Part shown: in pieces, positions 1-61,294 of the stretch
Numbering within the stretch: position 1 is the first letter of the stretch
Layout: the number at the start of each line of letters is the position of its first letter
DNA from: Zeus faber
Lineage: Eukaryota; Chordata; Actinopteri; Zeiformes; Zeidae
Reading direction: 5' to 3'
Length of the DNA stretch: 64,000 bases
Assembly: GCA_960531495.1 (NCBI GenBank)
Contig: OY482848.1
Location: forward strand, 18,332,458 to 18,396,457
Program-made: the position numbers and the translations under genes
The notes under the pieces: generated by a model
Databases searched by the model: none
Told to the model about the DNA's origin: nothing
The model's input: only the letters and a program-made list of their open reading frames with translations

Positions 1-1817
1 AGGAAGTGGAAGGGCAATGAAACCTTTGTCCCAGTAAAGTTTGTGCCAGCTTCTGTCATGGCGACCCGATATTCGTCTCTGGTCTGTCCTTGTCTGCCTG
101 CCAAGAGACTGTGGGGCTATTCAGAGTGTGGAGACATCAGAAGATTTCTTAAGACTTATAGTAGAGGATCATACGCTCATGAGCATCTCAAGTAAACTCC
201 CCAAACTCTTGCAAACATTTCCAGTCTTGATTGTATGTTGTTTGATGCGGCGAGGAGGATGGATAGCGGCGGCTTGTTTTGTCCAGACTTATTCCTCTCG
301 TTCTATTCTGACGTATGTGTTGTCCTTTCCCTCCCTTCCTTCCTTCTTCTCTCTTCCTTTTATTTCACTAGATCGCTCCTTTTTCACTACCCCTTTCCTT
401 GATTTCAAAAGCACTTTCCAGTCAAATGATTGTGATGGTAAGTCGTGTGACTTTCTCCTAATAACACCTGAATGAAAGCAAAGGCTAAGTGTGTGATTCC
501 CAAGCTTTCCCACTGGATGTCAACATTAATCAAAACAGAACCATCAGAAAGGTTGTGGTCCAGTATCCCAGCACAAAGCAAGTGGTCGATTGCCAACTTT
601 CACACTTAGCCCTCATTCGTATGCACTAGGCGAATCCTGATCACGCAGGGACCAAGTGATTTAAAACCTTCATTTTAAAAACACCATGCTGCGATACTGG
701 TCGGCCACAGGATTTTGTTGACAAGGGCCCAGGAAGGCATTTGGTTTGACTGAAGCCTCGCCTTCTGCTGTGAGGAGCCCTGCGGTGAATCCTGACGCGT
801 TGCTGTTGCTGCATGGTGAGGTGCACGTACCTTCAAGCGCAGGGTGTCTCAGGCTGGAATTCAAGCTAAGTCACTGCACCCTGGAACACTGGAAAAACAG
901 TTCTGTGCAGTATCAAGGGTGTGTGTGCATATTTTCGCGAGTAAATTTCTGACGTGTCGAATGTTTGGAGTGTAAATACCCCTCAGAGCTTGTCTTCACA
1001 CTAGCTGTCTAACTAACTGCTTCTAGGTGTGGTGAGAGCGGGATACTCGATATATTTTCTTATCTTTCCATGAAATATATCTCCAGGTTAACGTATTAAC
1101 AGAACCTTCTCTACCTGCCCGGCAACAGACCTTCTCTGTTTCCTACCGTCTGGCTCATTTCTTTGGCTCGTGCATTCACTCTGCGTACGTGGTGGAATCT
1201 AAAAGTGTAGTCATGACTGTTCCACTCAACAGGGGTCATGCTCCGACATTATCCCATGGAGAGCATCGTAGTGCAGCCAGCCATTATTTATAGTCCAGGG
1301 ATTGTCAGGGGTATCTGCATGGCTATTTTCATCAGACATAATTATTGTGAGAGTGGAGTCTGTAGCCAGGGGATGAAGGGAGACATGGAACGGCGGTGAG
1401 AGTGCAACATCTGTCACTGCCGTGTTTTTATTTTATTTTTTTTAGAGTGTGAGTTTAGAGAGTACTCAGCGTCCACATTGACCTTCACAGTGCCAGGAAA
1501 GTGCCAAGAGGACTCAAGATGAATGGCTGGCATACTAGTAGGGTCACAGTTTGTGTTAATTCTAAGAGATTAAATTGGATTGGATCTTTCCACCAGACCT
1601 TGGACCGTTTGGACCTTGGCGTTGAATCTGGTCAGCCCTAGGGGAAGAATTTAAAGTAAATAGCCTGCTTTCACGGAGATGTCGTTAACTGACCCTATAC
1701 TGCCCATCTCATGATAAACCTTGGGTGCCTGGATGATGTTATGGCCTCTCTGCCCTTCTGCTTTATGAGATGATTTGTTTCATTATCTGACCAATGTGTG
1801 TTTGTGTTTGTGCTCAG
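1..1817 (+). other. fam13a: Intron sequence of fam13a, no exon recognised
   Basis: This stretch lies upstream of the first recognisable fam13a exon, which starts at 1818 in mid-codon, so it should be intronic. I found no stretch matching the FAM13A protein part that precedes the motif of that exon. A GC-richer patch at about 757-820 has an AG before it and a GTGAGG after it, but its translation does not resemble the family. No mobile element was recognised. Confidence 0.5.
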
Positions 1818-7242
<5,425 letters not shown>

Positions 7243-8760
7243 GGAGATAACGCGGCGCTCGCTTCCCCCACAGATAGATCCACTCGTTTTTACCAGACAC
7301 ACGAAAAGCTCCCGGTCCTGGTCGTCGGGGTTGTGTGAACTGTGTTGGTTTTTTTTTGTTTTTTTTTTTCCTTTTCTTCTTCTTCTTCTTCTTCTTCTTC
7401 CGTTCTCCCGAGTCCCAAACTGGATTCAAAGCCACGTGAAGGTGCTGCCCGCAGAGGCTCCCCCCGATTTCCCGGCTTTCCACAGGAGGAAATGTTTCGC
7501 GGCCCGAGACAGAAGAATGTTGGGCGGATAAAACCGCTTTCGGCAACAGTGTGACTAATTTATTACCGTCCCTTCAGATGTTTTATAGGGTTGGGAGAGT
7601 CCCTTGTATTTGTTGGACAAAAGTTTATTTTCCATATGCTTTGGAAGTCTTAAACAAGAAAAAGATCTGAAGGTAAAATACTTTTGAAAAATGATTTTCT
7701 ATTTTTGAACGATTTTAGAAAATCAAGAAATGACGTGTTTTTGTTTATTTTTGTAAGGAAAAGAGAATGAATGACCCACCGATCAGTTTTACGGTATTCA
7801 GTAAAATGAAATGGTTCTGTACGTTTGATTGATTGCTCTTTTTTTTTTTTTTTTTTTTTCCTCCCCCAAGCGCGAGTGTTTGAAATATTGTTGATAAAAT
7901 AGTAAACACATGGATAGTAACTGCTGAGTTCCTTCGCTAGAACTTAAAACAGACTAATATTTACTTGGAATATTCAGTCACTAAAAAGATCCTTTTTGAA
8001 TGGTTTTCTATCGTACGTTAACATGATCCAAAGACGATGACTCAGAGTTCAGATTGCACATTAGAATAGCACAGAAGATCATTATATTTAATAATATAGC
8101 TTCTTTTCTTTGATCAACGGTAACTACGGTTATCCATCTGCTTGTATATTTTTCCATTTGTGGGCTATTCCCTATTGACTTCATGTAAAATAAGCTATTT
8201 TGTGTTTTAAAATCACTGATGTTCTTTGCTCACACTGAGTAACGTTAGCACAGCATTAGAGACGCTCCGCGCTTTTTTTTTTTTTTCCAGTGGAATTGAT
8301 CTTGCCGTGGATAAAAAATAAGATGGTTGAACCCTGTACGGAATCCACACGACTCGCTGCTTTCTTTCCAAGTCGTCTCTCGGGCTCGTTCGCTCTTTTG
8401 TAAATATGGATATCGATCTGTGTTTACATTTCTGTGAGCAAACACATCTTCCTTTATTTCTCCAAAATGGATAATTAACAGTGTGAATTTCGTTTTTATT
8501 GAATGTAAACACTGGCAGACATGATGCATTTGGGTGTGTACATTTTAGTACATAAAATTGTATTTGTATTTTGTATATAATATAAAAGCCAACTTATTTT
8601 TACTGTATTCTATGGTTTCTGTTTCATTGATTCATCTTTAAGTGATCAGGCAACACTATATTGGTTAATAACATTATTATAAATGTTTAAAGGTGGAAAA
8701 ATGAATTTAGGACAGTGTTAGAATAACATGAGGTGAAATAAAGATTTATTTGTTCAGGGT
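7243..8760 (+). other. fam13a: fam13a 3'UTR (inferred)
   Basis: AT-rich non-coding sequence follows the fam13a stop codon, with a CTT-rich tract near 7375-7400 and a T-run near 7840-7860. No closer canonical AATAAA is obvious before 8737-8742, so a UTR of about 1.5 kb is the simplest reading. Extent is inferred from the poly(A) signal only; no transcript evidence is available here. Confidence 0.5.
8737..8750. terminator. Back-to-back poly(A) signals of convergent genes
   Basis: AATAAA at 8737-8742 (plus strand) is followed after two bases by TTTATT at 8745-8750, which is AATAAA on the minus strand. The site lies between the stop codons of fam13a (plus) and herc3 (minus). It could therefore serve as a shared bidirectional polyadenylation element. 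The motifs are seen directly; use by both genes is inference. Confidence 0.45.
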
Positions 8761-9937
8761 TAAACAGGTGAACAAAGATGTCATCCATCCATCCATTTAA
8801 AAAGTAAAAAAAAAAAGTAAAATATTTATATTCCGGAAACAATACAGTTACAGCAACTGCTAAGCCCTTACGTGCACATAATGACAAACATCGTCCACGG
8901 CCAACGTCCACTACATGTTGAAACGACCGCTTTTGTTCTCGATCTCAAAAATAAGTACTGGAAAAATGTCTTCTTAGGTAAAGAGATTCAACCATCGATA
9001 TTTGCTGCGCGTATTGCAATGAGAGCTTTAGCAAACACAAATCAAGGGAGGCTTTCTTTCACAGGGGAAACCTGAGGCCGTGGTGCTGTCGGCAACAATA
9101 ACGCAGGGGGGAAAAGTAAATAACGGGTTGCCAGGTTGGGCCAGGAGCCAAGGAGTGGCCAACCGTTGCGTTGGACTGAGATACTTGAGATACTGCGTGC
9201 ATGTGCTTATCAAAGAGGGGGTATGAATTTAAACATATAGCATGGAAAAACACGAGAACCATGTGAGAAAAGAGAAGTATGTATGTATGTATGTATGTAT
9301 GTATGTGTATATATATATATATATATATCAGGCTATAAAGCAGATATAGAGGGCAACACCACAACATCACTTTCATTATTGCTGAATGAAAGTCACAATG
9401 TGACTAGCTCCTCGTGGCTGAAGCAGGCCTTCGTTTGCCTCTGGAGTAATTTATGGCTCATTAAAATAAACGGAAAATTTTCTCTGAAAGATACAAAATA
9501 TATATATTTACATACGTGTCAAACCAATTTCACCCCCACACACGGCCTGTTTAAACATTATGAACCAGGAGAAGGTGGAAGTTTGACTGCAGGGCTACAT
9601 TATGGAAGTCTAATATGAAGTCATTGAACATAATTACAAAAACTATAATAACTATAATAGTTAATTGCACCGGTGTTAGATGTCCAGTTAAGATAACCTC
9701 ACAGACTGAGATGATTAAATCACAATTGAAATCAGAATTTGGGGATATTTTGTATCGTTTCATACCTCGAGTAAGCAACCGTTGCTTTCTTTCACTCAAC
9801 AACATGCACACCAACAACACCAGGATAAATATTTGCCTCTTACTCTCTAATGTAAGTTATGTTGACATCAGGATTTTAAAGACTCAAATTGAAGACTCAG
9901 AATGTACTCAAATTTCCACTCACATACACAGAGGTTT

Positions 9938-10003
<66 letters not shown>

Positions 10004-10355
10004 TATTATTTAAGTTCCGTTCTCAATATATTAGCTGAAAGTAAAAAATAGCAGATATGGTTATAAACCACTGGACCACCAAGAAATCAGAGAGATTGCA
10101 GCATTTGGAAATAAAGAAAATACAAACTTTCAAAATCAATAATAATAATAACTTGCATCAGAAAAACAACAAAACAAAAAAGCTGTGGGCTAATGTACTA
10201 GCTTCTCTGCCGATGCCCCCTTCATGCTCTCCAGGTCTCAACCACCTTGCAACCAGAAACAGCGCGGAGGGGAACGGGAAAAAAAGGTGTGTTTCTCCGT
10301 CGCGAGCAGACGCGTCTTCTCTTCCTGATAAAGTGCGTTGGCGGCCCTGGTGCTG
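8761..10355. other. herc3 3'UTR / intergenic, AT-rich with microsatellites
   Basis: No coding sequence is recognised. The stretch holds a (GTAT)n/(TA)n tract at 9277-9326, a (TA)n tract at 9945-9995 and a short ATCC run near 8781-8797. If herc3 uses the minus-strand poly(A) signal at 8745-8750, most of this is its 3'UTR. Otherwise it is plain intergenic DNA. Confidence 0.4.
9277..9326. repeat. (GTAT)n-(TA)n microsatellite
   Basis: Tandem GTAT units run into a TA dinucleotide tract. It lies in the region between the fam13a and herc3 stop codons. Confidence 0.9.
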
Positions 10356-41369
<31,014 letters not shown>

Positions 41370-41491
41370 GGCGGTGGTTGGATGCAGCAGAGCGGGCACA
41401 AGGTCAAGAAGAGAAGGGTCAACCAAGGGCAGAAGATGGGCTATGATGTCCTTGGAAAAGGCCCTGATCTCTCCCCTTGCAGATCACTATC
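41370..41491 (-). other. herc3: herc3 5'UTR part of first coding exon
   Basis: On the minus strand a pyrimidine-rich tract ending in TTTTCAG precedes 41491, giving a good acceptor. The first coding exon would then start there and include about 120 bp of 5'UTR before the ATG at 41369. A separate upstream non-coding exon is implied. Its donor could be the GTAAAAA near 42470 or the GTACGT near 42377, both in a CG-richer patch (42330-42620) that may be the promoter. This upstream exon is inference. Confidence 0.5.
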
Positions 41492-41888
41492 CTGAAAAGG
41501 GAAAGAGAAAGCACAGCAATGTCACCATTCTTCAGAAGAAACACATGCCAGCTATGACACCTGGGGTGGGTTTAAAAAGCTGGGTGTGGTTAAGCGCGAT
41601 GTAAACCCAATGAGGGATAAGGGACGAAGCATTTAAATAACCCTATTCGGTGTAATCCCTGTTTAAGCAGCTCCAACCGGCCCTGCCTTGACGCCGATTC
41701 ACTCGCATATTGCAAGCCGCTGACAGCTGGCTGAGACGAAGGAACACGGACACAGGCAAACCGAAAAAGAGGAAACGTAAGAAAAAAGGAACAGTGGAGA
41801 CGGAAAGCAGCAGAGAGACAGAGAGAGGGAGAGAGAGATGGGATGAAACATGAGACGCTCAGAGAGATAGGGAAGGAGCTTTTCTAAA

Positions 41889-41929
<41 letters not shown>
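41889..41929. repeat. (CA)n microsatellite
   Basis: CACACA tract upstream of the herc3 coding start. Confidence 0.9.
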
Positions 41930-41930
<1 letters not shown>

Positions 41931-42089
41931 TTATGCAATGTCAATGTGTTTAATTGTCAATAAAAAAAAACGGTCAAAGAAGTCGGTGTGCAGGTGAAAA
42001 GGATGGGTACAGCTGAGAGCTTTATGGCATCATTTATTTTGTTATTTTATGTATTAAGCTTGCAGGTAGAACGTGAGAAATATATATAT

Positions 42090-42090
<1 letters not shown>

Positions 42091-42155
<65 letters not shown>

Positions 42156-42159
42156 TGCG

Positions 42160-42214
<55 letters not shown>
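42091..42214. repeat. (GT)n/(GCGT)n microsatellite
   Basis: A GT tract of about 124 bp with an internal GCGT block, in the presumed first intron or 5' flank of herc3. Confidence 0.95.
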
Positions 42215-42218
<4 letters not shown>

Positions 42219-42329
42219 TGGCAACGCACTATACACCCAGAGGAGAACTGAGTTCACCACAGGCTTATATGAAAGCTAATATGAAAGCTAATATGCTAGC
42301 CGCTTAGATGCAGATACCGTAGCGGGCTA

Positions 42330-42620
42330 TTAGCTCGATCAGGTCACTGTGCGACCATCGGCAAGCTGGAGACGTACCGCTCGACATACTTCAACAAACA
42401 AATGCGCTATCAATTTGATGTTGCGCTTGACAAAAATATGGTTTGTCCGATTTGAAGCGGTGTTTTTACCTAGACAGTGGCATTCCGTCATCCCGAGGCG
42501 AGAACGGGGCGTTCCGATCCGACGCACCTCATTAAAGCAACAACAAGGAAGTGGTTCAGGGTCCGCGTCACTGGCCACGTGGCCTGCTGTCAAAACACTC
42601 GCCAGCTCACTGGAAGCACA
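42330..42620 (-). promoter_or_regulatory. herc3: Possible herc3 promoter / first non-coding exon
   Basis: This is a locally CG-richer patch upstream of the herc3 coding start, between a GT/GC microsatellite and an AT-rich trinucleotide tract. Two minus-strand donor-like sites lie in it. No TATA box or conserved core element was recognised, so this rests on position and base composition alone. Confidence 0.25.
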
Positions 42621-45472
42621 CGTGATCCACACCCCCTTCTTTAAATTGAGCTTATTGTTTTTGTGATAATAATGAATGTTATGATGATGATAATGATGAT
42701 GATGATGATTTTTATTATTATAATTATTATTATTATTATTATAGTAGACCACACACACACACACACACACACAACACAAGTGCAATTTTTTAATATAACA
42801 AAAAAAAAAGAAAAGAAAGTGCATTCCCTGATGTCCAATGTGTCAAGATATGTGCAATGCACTTGGTACTCTGGTTTCTATTTATCGATTTATTTTTTAT
42901 TTTTTTACGTTTCGATACATTTTAGATTGTCTATAGCGTGAACCTTCATATTTTTATGCTCTCTATTTTCTGCTGTCCCCTTTTTGCTGCTGGAAGGATG
43001 TAAATTTCCCTGCTGTGGGACTATTAAAGGTTTATCTTATCTTATCTTTTTGTTATTAGCGTTATTAGAACCCCATTGTCATTGTTTGGGTCTCAGAAAT
43101 CTCGTGGTACAAGTTTTATCTTTTATTGAAGGTTGTATACATTGATATCTCTGGAATGTCTATACATTTTGAGAGTGATTTTATTTGGGTTTTTATTTTG
43201 TTGAACTCAAAACAACATCATCTCACTTACTCTCCATGTCAAAACATTTTGTATCTGGGTCTTAAGCACCGCTGTCAAACTGACAGCTCCATACTGCTTG
43301 TTCCTGGAGTCTCCAAACCGTGCATCACCTGATTAAATGTGCCTCTTATTAGCGAGATGTATGGAGAATCAACGGGTATATATAATCCTTTAAATATAAA
43401 AAAATATAACCCCTTCATCTGTATTTAATGTCATCAGAGATTTTGCAGCAACTTCTGTTGTCATTTTTCCAGTCGTTCTGAGTTATTTGCAATCCTTTAC
43501 TTAAGAGTTTTGTCCGGAGTTTTCGGAGTTTTGTTCAGAGCTTTCAGAAGGTATTTTGGTCTTTTTTTTCAAGAGGAAAGTGAGAAAAGAGAGTCAGAAA
43601 GAGTCAGAAAATTCTGATGTCAGTTATATCTGCATGTGCTGCTGATCTTGGTGGGGTCCCGATTGTTGACCAATCAATAGACTGCAATGCTATCATGCGA
43701 CCTGGTCAAGTGTCATTTGCCCATGCACGCATATTACGGCGATTATAAAAATACTAAATTATTCCACAATAATGGACTGATCTGGATCACACTTGGACGA
43801 TGACATGCTCCTTTGAGGCAGGACCCCTAAATATAGCTGCAGACAGCAATGCACAGGGTCCAGGTTAGTCGCATTCCTGTGAAACGCAGCATCACTTATT
43901 ATAAAGCTGAGTTACAATTTGGAACGCAGCATTGTCTCCCTCTCATCTTGATCCTGCGTGAAGCAACCAATACACAACAATGGAGTCTAGATTGCACCGT
44001 TCACCTGACCCCATGAGAAAGTGGCCCTAGAGCCACAACATGCACATATATAACAAATTGGATGATGGTGTCACAAAGCGCCCTGCGCCACCACCCCAAC
44101 CGGCTCCACCACCCAGCTCTGCCAACGTTTGGCTACTTCCGGTAGACTGGCAACGGTTTTTCACTAATTCCTGCTCCAAATATAGATAGATTTGGATCAA
44201 ACTTGGACCACAAGACGTCTGAACTGCCCCAAATTCAACAACACGTCATTCATGTCCGTGGGTTTGGCAGTTGCCGTACTGTGCTGTGTTCTAGCCTGGC
44301 GGGCTAGACCCCTAATTCTGATTTATAAGCATCTTTCAAGAAACTCAAGGACACCATAAAAAGGAAAATTAATAGCGAGTTGGGATTCTCCTTAGAAAAT
44401 AACCTAGTTTTATAAATGGCATCAACAACAATATACACCCAAAAGCAGCAGCCACAACAAGAGCAAAACACTGATATTACAGAACATAATCGGATGTTGT
44501 CGTGGAATTTCAGACCTACTTCATGTGAGGTGCTTAACTCAAGTCTGAACTCTACAAATAAACTCGGGTCTCGGAATAGAATAATAGTTATTTAATGACA
44601 TATCTCAAGTTTCACAGCATACAACAAGGTAGCCTGCAGGAAGTCTAAAAAGTCTGCTAGGAATATTGGTTATACTGTATATATAGGGCTCCTCCTCAAG
44701 GAAAAGTACCTGGTGTGTGTAAATTGTATGTCTTGTTTATATTGTAGTTATACACACAAACCCTCGCAGGAGAACAGGTGCATCTCATGGCCTTCACGGG
44801 GGAGCAATCACAGTCTCAACACAGATAGATTACAGGGAAGAAAAAATGGGCCTGCTACTGTGTATAAGGTTCCTGTGTATAAGGTTCATCGAAGAAGGCT
44901 GTTAACATTAACGGTTGGTGTAAGGTCTGTAATATTTATAAGGCATCTGATCCCATCAATATATTCGGGCCATTAGAAAGACGTGCTCAATTATTGGATT
45001 TCCGTTACAACGTATTTACACATGCAATGATTACGAAGGTCAGGGGAATGCTCTTGAGAATGTCTACAGTTTAGCTGGAAAAGCAAATCCAACAAAGCAA
45101 TCTTACATCAGCCAGAAATTGAACAGATTATTCAGTAAAAAGGACTTGGTACCTCTATTGTTATTATTTACTTTTCTTATACAGGTAAATCAGGAAACAT
45201 TTGCATTGGAAACTTGTTCACATACATGCAAACATAGTTGCACACACATACTCACAATGTACAATTAGACTGATAAAATTAAAAATTAAGAAATAATTGT
45301 TGAAATAAACAATGAAATAATAGTACAATGTAACATAAATACAGTGTTCAAATACAATTAATAAAATGTTCCTTGTAGGATTTACTCTAAAAAAAATGGT
45401 GTAACTTGAACTCTTTTGAACTCAGTTCAATAAAGTCCAAGAGAGTTCCAAGACAAAGTATCTTTCAAATTA
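42621..45472. other. Gene-poor stretch between herc3 and the second HERC gene
   Basis: I see no gene. It holds ATT/GAT trinucleotide tracts (42690-42745), a LINE 3' tail (42961-43050, ending GTGGGACTATTAAAGG and TCTTATCTTATC) and part of a dispersed repeat family with the core ATATAGCTGCAG-CAGCAATGCACAGGG (about 43560-44310). The rest is AT-rich. In mammals PIGY/PYURF lies in the comparable interval; no matching reading frame was seen here. Confidence 0.5.
42961..43050 (+). mobile_element. LINE 3' tail
   Basis: TTTCCCTGCTGTGGGACTAT followed by AAAGG and repeated TTATC is the characteristic 3' end of a fish CR1/L2-type LINE. Confidence 0.6.
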
Positions 45473-59406
<13,934 letters not shown>

Positions 59407-59509
59407 GGCTACGCGTCGCTGTCAGTGCATCTGCAAAAATTAGGTCCCTACCGCGGGTGAGAGGCGCTGCGCAATAAACGCAATAGACCAGTCGTCTGTA
59501 CATTTCTGC

Positions 59510-59521
59510 CAAAACGAAACT
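59510..59521 (+). promoter_or_regulatory. ISRE-like site, copy 1
   Basis: CAAAACGAAACT matches GAAANNGAAACT at 11 of 12 positions; the other strand reads AGTTTCGTTTTG. Confidence 0.5.
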
Positions 59522-59747
59522 TAAAATAGTCATTGGTTTCCTTTTCCTAAAAAGAAACTTATTTTCAGGCACGTGGGGCGTTGATTATTCATTATATGCC
59601 GAGAAACCTACGATTGCGTTGGAAATTGTTGTATACAATAATAGTAAATTACATTATATCAGTGAAACTAGAGACGCGTTACGTCATCGTCCCTACCGCG
59701 GGTGAGAGGCGCTGCGCAATAAACGCAATAGACCAGTACATTTCTGC

Positions 59748-59759
59748 CAAAACGAAACT
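59748..59759 (+). promoter_or_regulatory. ISRE-like site, copy 2
   Basis: The identical 12-mer occurs in the second copy of the tandem duplication, so the motif has been retained after duplication. Confidence 0.5.
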
Positions 59760-59919
59760 TAAAATAGTCATTGGTTTGTTTTTCCTCAAAAGAAACTTAT
59801 TTTCAGGCACGTGTGGCGTTGATTATTCATTACATGCCGAGAAACCTACGATTGTTGTATACAATAATAGTAAATGACATTATATCAGCGAAACTAGACA
59901 CGTGTTACGTCACTGGCCA

Positions 59920-60830
59920 CGTCGTTATCCCCTTCGACCAATCGTGCGCGTTGTGGACCGGACACCAAGGGGGCAGGGACCTTCGCGTCATCTCGCCTGG
60001 CACCGTCACAGACCTTGTTTGATAACACTGGAGCAAGGGCGGCGGGGCTTCACCTCATGTCCCTGACTTCACCGAAAGAAACGGCCAGAAATCGGGTGAC
60101 CCCCGCCCCGCTCCCCCCGCGCAATAGCCGCTTCGGAAAGTGAAAGGTACGAGTTTGACGCGAGAAACGCGACGGATCCATTCAAATTGTTTCAGAGCGG
60201 CGCTAACGCGGGCTGGCTAGCGTTCCGGCTAATGACAGCTACCGGTGGCGTCGCGAACCGGTCCAATTCCATGTCCGATCTTGAACCGTTTCTTAACGCA
60301 CATCGTTTTAAGCGGTATGCACAACGCGTCGTACACCTCCGCTGTGAACTGGGGACGAGGAGACTTCAAACCGACGGTTGTACCGAAGCGGCTTGTCCAG
60401 GAGCTAACGGTTGTTAGCTCAAGTTGCTGCGGTCACAAGGCTTGTAAACGCGGGACTCCCGGACGGATCGTTCGTGGCGAACAACGTCGGGAAAGGGCCG
60501 GGAGTCGCCGCGGCACGACACCGGGCGAGAGACAGTGCGACGGGTCGGCCCGCCGCCCATCCGAATGAACCATTTCGTTCCGATTCTTTGTGACGCCCGT
60601 TCTTCGTTCGCCGGAAGAATCGTGACGAACGAAGAGTCGGAAGACCGAGCGACTCGTTCCACCGAGCGACTCGTCGAACCTCGCGCCGCCGAGGGGTTGC
60701 GTCATGCAGAACAGGCGGCGTAGTTCCAAGTCAGATCGGAGCCGCCCGGTGCCCAGTGCAGCAGCAGCAGCAGCAGCAGCACAAACATGGCTCCTCCAGA
60801 CGCCCGCTGCAGTGTGCGTCTCGTCAATAA
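59920..60830 (+). promoter_or_regulatory. ppm1k: CpG-rich region, probable ppm1k promoter and first non-coding exon
   Basis: CpG dinucleotides are dense here compared with the rest of the window, with GC-box-like CCCCGCCCCG near 60105. A CAG run lies at 60759-60781. It sits upstream of the ppm1k coding exon, whose acceptor at 61239 implies a 5'UTR exon further up. No protein-coding reading frame here looks real. Confidence 0.5.
60136..60147 (+). promoter_or_regulatory. IRF-binding-like site
   Basis: GAAAGTGAAAGG fits the GAAANNGAAA core of IRF elements and resembles the PRD I element of interferon-beta promoters. It lies between the divergent HERC-like and ppm1k genes. Confidence 0.4.
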
Positions 60831-61239
60831 CAACTGAGGTGGATTGAGGTGGATTTGTTTCCGTGCACCGTGGACTGGGTTGGATCCCGACATCATTTTC
60901 GCAAATTAATAAATTAATTAATTCATTGACATTATGCTGTGGCCACATACTTGCGTCGTATTCGTGATGTCTTGCATGGTCATATTTTTTACGATGGAAT
61001 CATAGTTTAAGGAAAAAGAATAGAATTTCCGTTTGAAAATCCAAATACTGCCACATACTATCACGGCGTGGAAAAATAACTATTTGTCGTGCATGTCTTA
61101 CAGCCCTTAGCTGTGACAATTTCTAAAACTCGCCCAACGCTTCAGCCTTGTGATGTCTGTGTGCGCATGAAAGGAGGACTCTTCTTCGCAAAGTGTAGTA
61201 AGATCCGACTGTCTCTCTTATTGTTCAACCTTTTCCCAG
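60831..61239. other. ppm1k: Presumed 5'UTR intron of ppm1k
   Basis: AT-richer sequence between the CpG-rich region and the acceptor TTTTCCCAG ending at 61239. Nothing else was recognised. Confidence 0.4.
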
Positions 61240-61294
61240 CGTTTGGAAAGCGGGCGTCTCCCCCCTTTGAGTCCTCCCGCGCTCCGCTGTCAGG

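Larger units (their letters stand above)
59444..59913 (-). promoter_or_regulatory. Tandemly duplicated proximal promoter of the second HERC gene
   Basis: Two direct copies (59444-59688 and 59689-59913) start with GTCCCTACCGCGGGTGAGAG and end with TTACGTCA. They differ by small deletions and substitutions. They lie 38-507 bp upstream of the start codon at 59406. Each copy carries CAAAACGAAACT (59510-59521; 59748-59759), one mismatch from the ISRE consensus GAAANNGAAACT, then a second AGAAACT about 38 bp on. Each also has a CRE/ATF-like TTACGTCA (59679-59686; 59905-59912). Interferon control is inferred from the HERC5/6 family and these motifs. Confidence 0.6.

Noticed and set aside
757-815. 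Possible extra fam13a exon (AG before, GTGAGG after)
   Set aside because: The translation does not match the FAM13A segment that should precede the exon at 1818, and phase agreement could not be shown.
9948-9996. CRISPR-like or structured repeat array
   Set aside because: Plain TA dinucleotide tract with no spacers; this is a eukaryotic window.
42663-42740. Low-complexity frame rich in Met/Ile
   Set aside because: Translation of GAT/ATT trinucleotide repeats only.
59410-60720. Long reading frames in the CpG-rich intergenic region
   Set aside because: CG-rich sequence has few stop codons by chance. The translations show no family resemblance and positions fit promoter and UTR.
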